A DNA stretch of 64,000 nt from CAZICM01 sp964537685 (GTDB taxonomy: Bacteria > Myxococcota_A > Polyangia > Polyangiales > Polyangiaceae): positions 1 through 64,000 of the forward strand of contig CAZICM010000016.1 of the NCBI GenBank assembly GCA_964537685.1. Reading direction: 5' to 3'. Below the pieces are notes generated by a model. It was not told the DNA's origin and did not search any database. It was given only the letters and a program-made list of their open reading frames with translations. A program made the translations under genes and the position numbers. How positions within the stretch are numbered: position 1 is the stretch's first letter; each line of letters starts with the position of its first letter. Shown piece after piece: positions 1 through 8,654 of this stretch.

Positions 1-653
1 TGCAGATGAGGATTGCTTTTAAGGGCGCTGCCCAGAAAGCGGCGGAAGAAATCGAGCACCGGTTCGCCAAAACCCTTAAGATAGGCTTCATGAATGGGCG
101 CGTCGTATTCGTCGATAAGCAGGATGACTTGCTCGCCGTGCGCGCGCTGCAAATAGGAACAGAGTTCCTTCAGAGAAAGTTTAAGCAGATCGACCGAAGC
201 CGTTCCCTGAAGAATGCTCTCAAAACGCCCTCGCTCCACGGCACTGAGAACATCGCCCGATAGCAGTGCCGAATGCTCCTGATAGAGATTGGCCAGCAGC
301 ATCTTCATCGAGGCAAAAAAGCCATCGGCCGTGGTCTCTTTTACATCCTTCAGCGTTAAATAAATGGCCGGATACCGTTGAAAGTGTTGGCGGTATTTGT
401 CGCCGGCCTGCCAAATATGCAGATCTTTAAACCAAGCGCTGCGGTCTTCGGAGCTCTTCTCAAAGAAGGCCCGCAGCATGGTCATGGCGAGGGTCTTGCC
501 AAAGCGGCGGGGACGGGGAAAGAGAAGGACTTCAAGCCCTTCACGGTCGATAAGCTGTTGGATAAAACGGGTTTTATCGATGTAAATCAAGCCGCGCTCA
601 CGCAGCTTGCCAAAATCATCGACGCCAATGGGGATACGAGCTTGATCGAACAT
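1..653 (-). CDS. AAA-ATPase-like protein (PF09820/DUF1703 type), 3' part outside window
   Basis: About 217 codons of an N-terminal region are visible on the minus strand. The protein opens MFDQARIPIGVDDFGKL, then YIDKTRFIQQL, a P-loop RPRRFGKTLAMTML near residues 37-50, and a Walker-B-like ILLIDEYDAPIHEAY near residues 175-190. This order is typical of the 'predicted AAA-ATPase plus PD-(D/E)xK nuclease' family, which is often multicopy and of uncertain role. The nuclease half would lie beyond base 1. The start ATG at 653 is fixed by an in-frame stop 15 nt upstream. It is divergent from the L,D-transpeptidase gene. The family call rests on motifs; no function can be assigned. Confidence 0.85.
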   Translation of the reverse strand, partial: MFDQARIPIGVDDFGKLRERGLIYIDKTRFIQQLIDREGLEVLLFPRPRRFGKTLAMTMLRAFFEKSSEDRSAWFKDLHIWQAGDKYRQHFQRYPAIYLTLKDVKETTADGFFASMKMLLANLYQEHSALLSGDVLSAVERGRFESILQGTASVDLLKLSLKELCSYLQRAHGEQVILLIDEYDAPIHEAYLKGFGEPVLDFFRRFLGSALKSNPHL

Positions 654-766
654 GCGGAGAGGCTTTTAGCGTGGCTTAGGAAAGCTGTCAAGGATTTCAT
701 GGCGATCAGACCGTCGAACAAATCTTGACGGCCGCGCCGGTGCCCGTGTACACTGCCTCTGTCTTC

Positions 767-2404
767 ATGATTCCAGGGCAAAGCTCCCCATTTCTGGCTC
801 TTCTCGGCGCCTGTTCGCTCTTCGCCTGCGCCTCCGAGGCCCCAGCGCCTCATCTTCCTTCGCCCCCCGTTCCTTTCATATCCACGCCGGCTTTGTCCGC
901 CGCCTCGGCTCCGCCTGCCGCCTCGTCCCCCGCGCCTTTGGCAACTCCAGCTCTAAGCGTACAAACACCCCCGCCATCTCCTCCTCCAGCCACGCCCCCG
1001 TCCGCCGAAGCGCAGGCTCCTTCCACGCCCCCAGCTCCCACCCTCACCAGCATCGCCTATACATCGTGGATTTGGGCCACTCCCAAGGCTTCGGGCAATT
1101 TTATCGGCTATATCCGCGTCGGCCAGAGCATTCCCCTCCGCTCGGAAACTTTGGTGCGCGGCGAACACTGTAGAGGCGGCTTTTATCAGGTCTTGCCTCA
1201 TGGATATATCTGCAATGACCGGACGGTTTCCAGGACCCCAGACGATCACTTCACCGCCGTTTCGTCGACAACAAAGGCTTCCAATGCGCCCTTTCCCTAT
1301 CGCTATGCCATCTCGGGGGGCGCTCCTATGTACAATCGTCTCCCCACCCAGGCCGAACAGGCCCGGTTTGAACGTAAATACGGCCCTGCAGGTAAATGGA
1401 AGCCTTTGATCAAAACGCTGGCGGCCCATGAAGACTTGGCTATTCCCACGCCTATAGAACCCTCCGACTCCATGCCTTCTTTTATCGAGCAAGGCATGCC
1501 CCTAAGCCAACAGCGTATGGGTTTGGTGAGAGAAACCATTCCCCATGGCTCGATGCTCTCATTTACCCGCGCCTTTCAAGCCAATGGGCGAACTTTTTTA
1601 TTGTCGGCCGATCACACGCTCATCCCGGCCGATCGGGTGCGGCTCTTTAGGCCCAGCTCTTTTCAGGGCGTGCGTTTGGGGGGTGAGGTGAACTTGCCCC
1701 TGGCTTGGATGCGCAAGACCGCAAAGCCAAAATATAAAGCCGGCGATTCGGGTCATATGGAGCCTGTGGGAAGCTCTTTTCCCGTGCGTTCTTGGGTGAT
1801 GGTCACGGGCAATAAGCTGGAGGACCAAGGAAAAACCTTTCTTGAAACCAAGGAACTCCACGAGGGCAAGCCTGTGTATGCCGCGTTGGACGATGTGACC
1901 CTGGTGGAACAGGCCAAGAAACGCCCCCTCGGTGTGGCCGAAGGCCAAAAGTGGATTCATGTGCGTATTACCCAGGGGACTTTGGTGGCTTATGAAGATC
2001 TAAAGCCGGTGTATGCCACGCTGATGTCTCCAGGCGCCGGAGGCGTGCCCATTCGGGGGGCCGATCCCGTGAAAATGAGCACCACGCCCACGGGGACTTA
2101 TTATGTTACGTTTAAGGATCGGGCTTCAACGATGTCGCCGGATAAACCTGGAGAAGAGCGAACCCTGTGGATTAGCGATGTGCCTTATGTGCAATACTTT
2201 AACCCACCCTTTGCTATTCATGCCGCCTATTGGCATGAACGCTTTGGAGAGCCCACCAGCGCGGGGTGTGTGAATGTATCCCCCATGGATGCGCATGCGC
2301 TTTTTCACTGGAGCGATCCCCCTGTGCCCGAGCATTGGCAAGGGGCTACTGGATCGGGAGCCTCGATCAATGGGCCCACCACGGCGGTGGTGGTAACACG
2401 CTAG
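767..2404 (+). CDS. L,D-transpeptidase (YkuD) lipoprotein
   Basis: Exported 545-aa protein. The ATG at 767 gives a lipoprotein signal peptide (MIPGQSSPFLALLGACSLFAC, lipidation probably at Cys21, or Cys16). A long Pro/Ala/Ser linker runs to about residue 95. The C-terminal YkuD domain carries the catalytic His-Cys signature: AIHAAYWHERFG followed by SAGCVNVSP near residues 480-505. Enzymes of this fold form 3-3 cross-links in peptidoglycan or attach proteins to it. The middle region (about 100-380) has no motif I recognise but could hold SH3-like or repeat modules. An upstream in-frame TTG at 725 would extend the protein but spoil the signal peptide. It converges on the thioesterase gene with a 19-nt gap. 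Confidence 0.9.
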   Translation: MIPGQSSPFLALLGACSLFACASEAPAPHLPSPPVPFISTPALSAASAPPAASSPAPLATPALSVQTPPPSPPPATPPSAEAQAPSTPPAPTLTSIAYTSWIWATPKASGNFIGYIRVGQSIPLRSETLVRGEHCRGGFYQVLPHGYICNDRTVSRTPDDHFTAVSSTTKASNAPFPYRYAISGGAPMYNRLPTQAEQARFERKYGPAGKWKPLIKTLAAHEDLAIPTPIEPSDSMPSFIEQGMPLSQQRMGLVRETIPHGSMLSFTRAFQANGRTFLLSADHTLIPADRVRLFRPSSFQGVRLGGEVNLPLAWMRKTAKPKYKAGDSGHMEPVGSSFPVRSWVMVTGNKLEDQGKTFLETKELHEGKPVYAALDDVTLVEQAKKRPLGVAEGQKWIHVRITQGTLVAYEDLKPVYATLMSPGAGGVPIRGADPVKMSTTPTGTYYVTFKDRASTMSPDKPGEERTLWISDVPYVQYFNPPFAIHAAYWHERFGEPTSAGCVNVSPMDAHALFHWSDPPVPEHWQGATGSGASINGPTTAVVVTR

Positions 2405-2423
2405 CCTGTATTGATGGATTAAA

Positions 2424-2915
2424 TTAACCAGAGCGCTTGGATTTGGGCGGCTCTTTTTGATCGTTATTCGATCCCTCGAAGCCCGCTGGAATTTGTTTCA
2501 TCACTTTGATCGAATACACGCCTTTTCCTGTTGCAATGGTTTCCTGTTCATTGCTTGGATGAAAACAGCGCATATCGGTGACGCCCACGCTTTTGCCCAG
2601 CCGCACCAGTGTCGCCTCGCAGGCCAAAAGCTCGCATTTGCCGGGCCGCAAATAATCCATCCGCAAATCGATGGTCGACAAATTGTACCAAATATGATCG
2701 AGCGAAGCCCAAATCAGCATTCCGCCCGCGGCATCGCACACCGTCGATAAAACGCCGCCGTGCAGCGCGCGCCGCATGGGGTTGCCAATAAGCTCTTCCC
2801 GGAAAGGAATGTCGATCCGAAGCTTTTCCGGTTTGATGTAGGCGACTTGCATGCCCAGGAACTTGTTGAAGGGAATCATCTCTTCAATCAGCTTGATAAA
2901 TACGGTGTGGTCCAT
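2424..2915 (-). CDS. PaaI-type hotdog-fold acyl-CoA thioesterase
   Basis: A 163-aa single-domain hotdog protein. The region from FNKFLGMQVAYIKP to about residue 140 matches PaaI/YigI-type thioesterases in length and layout. The helix motif LHGGVLSTVCDAAGG (about residues 52-67) has the usual HGG turn followed by the catalytic-position acidic residue. IDLRMDYLRPG is the usual first long strand. Such enzymes hydrolyse acyl-CoA thioesters; the substrate cannot be read from sequence. The tail (residues 145-163) is Lys/Pro-rich and probably disordered. The gene stands alone, convergent with the L,D-transpeptidase and divergent from typA. I see no clear Shine-Dalgarno. Confidence 0.85.
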   Translation of the reverse strand: MDHTVFIKLIEEMIPFNKFLGMQVAYIKPEKLRIDIPFREELIGNPMRRALHGGVLSTVCDAAGGMLIWASLDHIWYNLSTIDLRMDYLRPGKCELLACEATLVRLGKSVGVTDMRCFHPSNEQETIATGKGVYSIKVMKQIPAGFEGSNNDQKEPPKSKRSG

Positions 2916-3031
2916 GGCGGGGCGCAGTCTTCCATTAGAGGGCCTCTATGAAAAGGGCCATCCGCAGATTGTTTTTATAAAAAGCGCTCTCGCCAAAGCC
3001 AAAAGGGCGTGCTATCAGCCCCCCGCTTTTT

Positions 3032-4882
3032 ATGTCGCAACAAAAAAACATTCGAAACATCGCCATTGTCGCTCACGTCGACCATGGCAAAACAACGCTC
3101 GTCGACCACATGCTCCGCCAAACGGGAACGTTCAGGGAAACCGAACTGACCCCTGAGCGGATTATGGATTCCAATGATTTGGAACGGGAACGCGGTATTA
3201 CGATTTTGGCTAAAAATACGAGCGTCCGTTACAAGGGCGTGAAGATCAATATCGTCGATACCCCAGGCCATTCAGATTTCGGCGGCGAGGTGGAGCGCAC
3301 GCTGATGATGGCCGATGGTGCGCTGCTTCTGGTGGATGCGGCGGAAGGTCCGCTTCCTCAGACGCGCTTTGTGCTTTCCAAGTGTTTGGAGCGGGGTTTT
3401 ACGGTGATTGTGGTCATCAATAAAATCGATCGCTCGGATGCGCGCCCGCACGAGGTGCTGACCGAGGTGTTTGATTTGTTCTGCGATTTGGAAGCGCACG
3501 ATGCGCAGATGGATTTTCCGACGCTGTACGCGGTTGGAAAGCTGGGTTTGGCCAAGAAAGAGCTGGAGCACGAGGCCAAGAATTTGATTCCGCTCTTCGA
3601 TACGATTTTGGAGCGGATTTCGCCGCCTCAGGGCGATGAAGACGGGCCGCTTCAAGTGATTATCTGCAATACGACGCATGATGATTACGTGGGCAAGCTG
3701 GCGGTGGGCCGGGTGGTTCGCGGGAAAATCAAGGCGGGCGATACGGTGGCGGTGATGGGCGACAATGGCCAGATGTCCCGGGCCAACGTAAAAATGCTTT
3801 ATGTGTTCGAAGGCTTGCGCAGGGTGGCCGTGGATGCGGCCTCTTGCGGTGAAGTCGTGGCGATTGCGGGATTGGACACCGTGACGATTGGCGACACCAT
3901 TGCCGATCCCGAGCGGCCCCAAGCGTTATCGCGCATCGTTGTTGAAGAACCAACGATCAAAATGAAAATCGGCGTAAACACATCGACCTTTGCGGGCAAG
4001 TGCAAAGAGTCGAAGTTTTTAACGAGCCGTCATTTAAAAGAGCGGCTAGAGCGCGAGGGGATGAAGAATTTAGCCATTCGCGTAGAGCCGACCGAATCGC
4101 CTGACACCTTTGTTGTATTGGGCCGTGGCGAGCTTCAATTGGCGATATTGGTGGAGACAATGCGGAGGGAAGGCTATGAGATGCAGCTTTCCAATCCGGA
4201 AGTGGTGACGCGGGAAATTGATGGGCAGGTGATGGAGCCTGTTGAATTGGTCGTCATTGATGTTCCCGACAGTTACGTTGGAATTGTGACAGAACGCTTA
4301 TCTGGCCGGCGCGGGCGGATGGTAAAGATGAGCAATCCGGGCTTTGGTCGGGCGCGTTTGGAGTTCCGGGTGCCATCGCGGGGATTGATAGGATTTCGGG
4401 GTGAATTTTTGACGGCGACGCGGGGCACGGGCCTATTGAACACGATGTTTGATGGGTGGGCGCCCTGGGGCGGGCCGATGATGAAGAGGCCGACGGGAGC
4501 GATTGTAGCGGATCGGGCAGGGACGGCGACGCCCTATGCATTGCATCACCTTCAGCCGCGCGGGACATTTTTTGTCGTTCCGGGTGTAGAAGTCTATGAA
4601 GGGATGATTATCGGCGAGCATAACCGGCCGAACGACACGGATGTGAATGCGATTAAAGAAAAGAAGCTATCGAATATACGCAATCACGGCAAAGATGAGA
4701 ACGTCATGCTGGCGAGTCCGCGGATATTGACGATAGAAACGGCGATGGAGTGGATAGACAGCGATGAATTGGTCGAAGTGACACCGGAAGCGGTGCGGGT
4801 TAGGAAGCGGGTATTGGAATGCAATCGCCGGGAACGGCGGGCTGATGCAATTGAGGCGGCGCAGGGCGTGACGGATGATTAA
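3032..4882 (+). CDS. typA: ribosome-associated GTPase TypA/BipA
   Basis: A 616-aa translational GTPase, the usual TypA length. G1 is AHVDHGKTT (residues 14-22), the switch region is RERGITILAKN, G3 is VDTPGHSDFGGEVER, and G4 is NKIDRSDARPHEV. An EF-Tu domain 2, an EF-G-like domain V and the TypA C-terminal domain (GRRGRM ... GLIGFRGEFLT ... NIRNHGKDENV) follow. TypA/BipA binds 70S ribosomes and supports 50S assembly and stress or cold adaptation. It appears monocistronic: the next gene lies on the opposite strand with its stop 5 nt away. The ATG start has no strong Shine-Dalgarno but the N-terminus (MSQQKNIRNIAIVAHVDHG) fits the family exactly. Confidence 0.97.
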   Translation: MSQQKNIRNIAIVAHVDHGKTTLVDHMLRQTGTFRETELTPERIMDSNDLERERGITILAKNTSVRYKGVKINIVDTPGHSDFGGEVERTLMMADGALLLVDAAEGPLPQTRFVLSKCLERGFTVIVVINKIDRSDARPHEVLTEVFDLFCDLEAHDAQMDFPTLYAVGKLGLAKKELEHEAKNLIPLFDTILERISPPQGDEDGPLQVIICNTTHDDYVGKLAVGRVVRGKIKAGDTVAVMGDNGQMSRANVKMLYVFEGLRRVAVDAASCGEVVAIAGLDTVTIGDTIADPERPQALSRIVVEEPTIKMKIGVNTSTFAGKCKESKFLTSRHLKERLEREGMKNLAIRVEPTESPDTFVVLGRGELQLAILVETMRREGYEMQLSNPEVVTREIDGQVMEPVELVVIDVPDSYVGIVTERLSGRRGRMVKMSNPGFGRARLEFRVPSRGLIGFRGEFLTATRGTGLLNTMFDGWAPWGGPMMKRPTGAIVADRAGTATPYALHHLQPRGTFFVVPGVEVYEGMIIGEHNRPNDTDVNAIKEKKLSNIRNHGKDENVMLASPRILTIETAMEWIDSDELVEVTPEAVRVRKRVLECNRRERRADAIEAAQGVTDD

Positions 4883-4887
4883 AAATT

Positions 4888-5940
4888 TCAGTCAGGGATA
4901 ACGACCGCGTCAGATTTCTTGACCACATTGGCAAATTCGATGCTGACCCCCTGCGGGGACTGATGGGCTATTTGCCAATAATGGAGTCTGTAGCCAATGC
5001 CGTGTTTGGTGATGGTCAGTCTAAAGGCTGCCGCGCGGTCGGAGCTTCTTCTCCGTTGAGCTGTGTCTGCTGCTTCGTTTTCTCGTATCGGCCGAAGGTC
5101 AAGATTCATTTCTTTGTCAAGACCTGTGAGGACCCACGCGCACACTCGAATCAGTTTCTCAAACGCGGCGCCGTCGTTGCAGATGCCCGAGTCCTCCAAT
5201 GAGGTGATAAAGCGCGAGCCGAGCTTAAAGAGCGAGGGTGTCTGCGATCCATTCTTCAGGGCTAAACGCCGTATGCAGATTTCAAAGCTTCTGGGTTCGG
5301 ATCGGATCCGCTGCCGGAGCTCCTCAATATTGGCGGCGGGAAGGTCTACGGGCGACAACAGCAGACCAAACTCTTCACGGACAGGGCAGGAGCGCAGCTC
5401 ATCCTTGATGGAATCGGGATAGGTCATTTCAATTTGGCATTGAACGGTGAGTGTTCGCTGCTGTTCCTGCAATGGAAGCGTCACAAAATGGAGGTCGCGC
5501 GATTCCGAATCTGCCGATGCCTCGCATGCAAGCCTTAATAGATTGTCTCTGAGCGTTGTTTTTATAAGCTGATTGCGGTTTAGAAATTCAATAGGCTCGA
5601 TATAGGCACTCTCATCCTCAGCTAAAATCTGCTGGGTGCGGGCTTTGAGCATTAAATCTCTTTCTTCATTTTGAAAAAAGTCATTTATTTTGCGGATGAG
5701 ATAGCCGATATTGATATCAAGTTTGTGGCGCTGGACAATTTGGCGAAGTGCCTGGAAGTCGGGAAAGCGTTTTTGGGCTTCGATTTCCCGTGAGCATTGA
5801 ATCAAGTGATACCAAAACAAATCGCCTTCGTGAATCTCCAGGAGCCAGGACTGGAGGGCCAACAGCCATGTTCTTGTGTTCGCAGAATAATCGTCCTCGG
5901 GGACGGTTACCAGCAGCGGATCAACAACAATGCGTTGCAT
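4888..5940 (-). CDS. conserved hypothetical protein, partner of the upstream ATPase
   Basis: A 350-aa soluble protein with no signal peptide or membrane segment and no motif I recognise. It begins MQRIVVDPLLVTVPEDD and is rich in charged, helical sequence in the first 140 residues. A mixed alpha/beta part follows, with a C-terminal RLHYWQIAHQSPQGVSIEF. Its ATG lies 8 nt after the stop of the ATPase gene, so it is probably co-transcribed and perhaps translationally coupled. The pairing of an SMC-like ATPase with a downstream unknown protein resembles two-gene anti-phage modules in which the second gene is the nuclease or other effector. I find no obvious PD-(D/E)xK or HNH signature here, so that role is only inference. 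Confidence 0.7.
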   Translation of the reverse strand: MQRIVVDPLLVTVPEDDYSANTRTWLLALQSWLLEIHEGDLFWYHLIQCSREIEAQKRFPDFQALRQIVQRHKLDINIGYLIRKINDFFQNEERDLMLKARTQQILAEDESAYIEPIEFLNRNQLIKTTLRDNLLRLACEASADSESRDLHFVTLPLQEQQRTLTVQCQIEMTYPDSIKDELRSCPVREEFGLLLSPVDLPAANIEELRQRIRSEPRSFEICIRRLALKNGSQTPSLFKLGSRFITSLEDSGICNDGAAFEKLIRVCAWVLTGLDKEMNLDLRPIRENEAADTAQRRRSSDRAAAFRLTITKHGIGYRLHYWQIAHQSPQGVSIEFANVVKKSDAVVIPD

Positions 5941-5948
5941 GGCTGCCG

Positions 5949-7433
5949 TTACTTTAATTTGCTGAGGGAAGTCCGCGTAATAGCATCTTCTTGTTGAAGG
6001 CTCTCATCAAAAAAACCTTCGGGCCAGTTTATGATATTACCCCGCGGAGATATGGATATGGGCTCGAATAGCGTCTTTCCTTCATCATCCTGCGCCGCAA
6101 AATAGATACGTGTACGGTTTCGCAGCTCGTCCCCCTCTTCCACCATCCGCAGGCGGAATTGATTTACCAGGCAATCGCTGTGCGTTTCGATGATGCATTG
6201 TTTGCCGACCCTGGCCAGGGCAATAAAAAAATCTCCAAGCCTTGCCTGTGCCCGCGGATGTAAATGAAGTTCGGGCTGCTCGATTAGAATGAGCCCTCCT
6301 ATGGGAGCGAGGAGGCCGGCCACCAGGATTGGAAGCACTTGGCTTACGCCGACGCCTACGGATTGCAGCGGACGTTCTTGGGAAGCGGGCAAATGCTGAA
6401 CGCTCCAAGATACGCCCGAAAGGCCGGCCTCGCGCGTGGACACATGATGCGCTATGCCCAGATAGCCAGTCCATACATCGATCGCTCTTGCTAAAGGATC
6501 GTTCATTAATTTTTTCTCGGTGGGGTGCCACCATTGAATAACTTGGTTTTTATTCGCTTCATAAACGGCCGCGGCAAATTCGCCCCTGATTCCAACGTCA
6601 TCCGGCTCGTTGGAAGGGGCGAAGCGCTGGGGGGCTTGGGGATCGGCGCGAAGAGGTCCGAGATACCGGACCATTGTTGTAAAGAAGGTAATGATATGCT
6701 GAATGGCGGACCTGATTATGGTGCGAGAGTATCCCATGCGAGCAAAATCGCTGCGATCAATAACTTGGTTTGAGTCGGCGCGCTCTGGATTGAGATCGTA
6801 TTTCGTCGCGAATTGCTCTGGCAGAAAATGATTAACGATTGCCACTACCGGGCTGTCTACTTCAGAAATAAATGCTTTGTAGTTCTCTCCTGGAACGTCA
6901 ATGCGGATAGGCTCTTCGGATGAATCCTTTGGTTCTTCCTCAGAGATGGCGCTTATCTTAACGCGGAGTTCTCTCCCGGAATCAGGATTACTGCTGAACA
7001 GAGGCGAGCTATCCCGGTTTTGAATAGAGAGCGTCGATTCTGTCAATTTTACTTTAACAGCTTCGATGCCGGAAACATCGTTGCTGCGGGCGCTGCCTGT
7101 CTGGAAATTAGCCTGAAATGCGATTTCTGAGATTTCCGAGGTTGAGATTCTGCGCGTTGAGGGCAAAAGCCCAAACCCTATCTCGATATGCGAATCATTC
7201 GAACGTTCATTGCGAACCCCCTCAAATGTCCCCAATTGGACGATATTGCCATTGAGAATCAGTGCTTTCTCTCGGTTTGGGTTCGCCAGTGTTTGCGATA
7301 TTAGCAAGATAGATTGCAAGATTGAACTCTTGCCCGAGCTATTTAGTCCGGCAAGCACCGTAATATTTCCGAGATCCAGCTCCAGCTTTCCTGCAATAGG
7401 CTTAAAATCTCGCAGCATCCAGCGGGTCAGCAA
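5949..7433 (-). CDS. SMC/OLD-like AAA ATPase (DUF3696/AAA_15-type)
   Basis: ABC-class ATPase of about 494 aa with the proposed start. Walker A is GLNSSGKSS (residues 29-37), a signature-like GVGVSQVLPILVAGL follows, then Walker B/D-loop LILIEQPELHLHP (about 381-393) and the switch IETHSD (about 416-421). It ends NWPEGFFDE, as in DUF3696-type ATPases. No TOPRIM domain follows, so it is not a complete OLD nuclease. I prefer the TTG at 7433: it follows GGGAGGA and gives MLTRWMLRDFKPI, the usual family opening. An in-frame TTG at 7535 would overlap the protease gene. Related ATPases drive several phage-defence systems. Here the flanking genes are a papain-like protease and an unknown protein. Confidence 0.85.
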   Translation of the reverse strand: MLTRWMLRDFKPIAGKLELDLGNITVLAGLNSSGKSSILQSILLISQTLANPNREKALILNGNIVQLGTFEGVRNERSNDSHIEIGFGLLPSTRRISTSEISEIAFQANFQTGSARSNDVSGIEAVKVKLTESTLSIQNRDSSPLFSSNPDSGRELRVKISAISEEEPKDSSEEPIRIDVPGENYKAFISEVDSPVVAIVNHFLPEQFATKYDLNPERADSNQVIDRSDFARMGYSRTIIRSAIQHIITFFTTMVRYLGPLRADPQAPQRFAPSNEPDDVGIRGEFAAAVYEANKNQVIQWWHPTEKKLMNDPLARAIDVWTGYLGIAHHVSTREAGLSGVSWSVQHLPASQERPLQSVGVGVSQVLPILVAGLLAPIGGLILIEQPELHLHPRAQARLGDFFIALARVGKQCIIETHSDCLVNQFRLRMVEEGDELRNRTRIYFAAQDDEGKTLFEPISISPRGNIINWPEGFFDESLQQEDAITRTSLSKLK

Positions 7434-7501
7434 CGATTCCTCCCGATCTCCGTTCGTCTTTATATTGGCTAAAGTCAACAACTTATAAGTTGCATTTCGT
7501 T

Positions 7502-8275
7502 CTAAACCAACCTCGGCATCCGCGTTGGCACCCAAATATCCCGCGTTTCAATTGATGTTACATAACTCTCATCCATCCACGCATAGCCGCCTAAACCCCA
7601 CCCGGATCCCCACGAGTTTCTCGTCCAGAATTCTCGCCGCCCATTGCGCCGCCGTACCCCGCACCATAGCATCGCATGGCGCCCATCGTAGGCGCGCGGC
7701 AATCTAAACACATATTCAACATCGCCGTTGTAATTGCCAAAATCACCGCCCACCTGTGTCCCAAACGCTACCGGATGATTGGCGCGGATCGCCGTTTCTA
7801 TATCGTCCAAGCGCTCTTCACCGCGGCTCTCAATCCGGTAAAATCCCGTGATTTTATTGGCGTTCGCTTCTTTGTACGCTGCCAGAGGCGGCCTCTGATG
7901 CACGTTCGCTTCAACGTAATCCCACATCGATTCAGGACATACACCAAGCTTTTTAATGGATTCAAAAGCCATTCGAAGGTATGTGCCCTTGTCCCTCTGC
8001 CCAGCCGCGTGATAGTTCCGCGCATTGTAATAAATAAATAATCGGCTCAATTGCACAACCGTGCCGCTCAATCCCATCAAAATCTCTAGCGCGTCCGCTG
8101 TCACATTCGCCGCGCACGAATGAAGATTCCCCTGATGCGATACAGGCGTGAATACCTGAATCATATGATCCCCAGAAACAGCCAGCTTCCTCAGCCGCGG
8201 CTTGATCTCCCGGAACCTCCAGTCCTCGAATTTGGGCGTCTCAGGCAGCCAGCCATTCAATACGATATTCGTCAT
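7502..8275 (-). CDS. papain-like (C1 family) cysteine protease
   Basis: A 257-aa protease of the papain fold without an obvious propeptide or signal peptide. Oxyanion Gln and catalytic Cys lie in SHQGNLHSCAANVTADALE (Cys about 54), the catalytic His in YDGRHAMLWCGV (His about 200) and the Asn in WTRNSWGSGWGLGGYAWM (Asn about 220). The SWGSGWGxxGY stretch is diagnostic. ATG 8275 overlaps the stop of the lipoprotein gene (ATGA) and is preferred over the GTG at 8281. The ATPase gene follows 68 nt downstream on the same strand, so the protease and ATPase are probably co-expressed. The substrate is unknown. Without a leader the enzyme should be cytoplasmic unless another part of the system exports it. 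Confidence 0.93.
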   Translation of the reverse strand: MTNIVLNGWLPETPKFEDWRFREIKPRLRKLAVSGDHMIQVFTPVSHQGNLHSCAANVTADALEILMGLSGTVVQLSRLFIYYNARNYHAAGQRDKGTYLRMAFESIKKLGVCPESMWDYVEANVHQRPPLAAYKEANANKITGFYRIESRGEERLDDIETAIRANHPVAFGTQVGGDFGNYNGDVEYVFRLPRAYDGRHAMLWCGVRRRNGRREFWTRNSWGSGWGLGGYAWMDESYVTSIETRDIWVPTRMPRLV

Positions 8276-8562
8276 CGGCACACCTTATCAATTTGATCAC
8301 ATGAATGAATGGAAGAGAGGCATTTCGGTTTTAGATCGATGCCATTGGATAGTGTTTCCTTGCAAAAATCGGTAAACGATTTGCCCTCCTTCGTCGGCTT
8401 CCCCTCTTCGCATCCCAGCGCGATCAAATTCTTCTCCGCGGGCGCACACCATTCCGCGCCCTCAACTTTGGGTACCACAGGTTCGGGCACCACGGGTTCG
8501 GTGGGACAGCCAAGCGCGCTTAACGCAAACGCCATCAACAGATGAGCCACAAGTCTCTTCAC
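8272..8562 (-). CDS. small Cys-rich lipoprotein
   Basis: A 96-aa protein starting at GTG 8562 with a short signal peptide (MKRLVAHLLMAFALSALGC, probable lipidated Cys19). A VPEPVVPK linker follows, then a mature domain with six more cysteines, likely disulfide-bonded outside the cytoplasm. The stop overlaps the protease start by 4 nt (ATGA), showing translational coupling. I do not recognise the family. It is the first gene of the four-gene minus-strand cluster and is divergent from the WGR gene, with about 90 bp between them for both promoters. A role as envelope sensor or inhibitor for the downstream protease is possible but only inferred from coupling. Confidence 0.75.
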   Translation of the reverse strand: MKRLVAHLLMAFALSALGCPTEPVVPEPVVPKVEGAEWCAPAEKNLIALGCEEGKPTKEGKSFTDFCKETLSNGIDLKPKCLSSIHSCDQIDKVCR

Positions 8563-8654
8563 GCCCTCATGTTCGCAGGCTTTGATGTGAAAACCAAGCC
8601 GCGCCGCGCGGGACAGTCTTTTTGAGCCACGCCGCCTGTGATAGGGTCGCTCCT

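Noticed and set aside
5949..7433. Full OLD-family nuclease
   Set aside because: No TOPRIM motif follows the ATPase, and the neighbouring 350-aa protein does not show one either.
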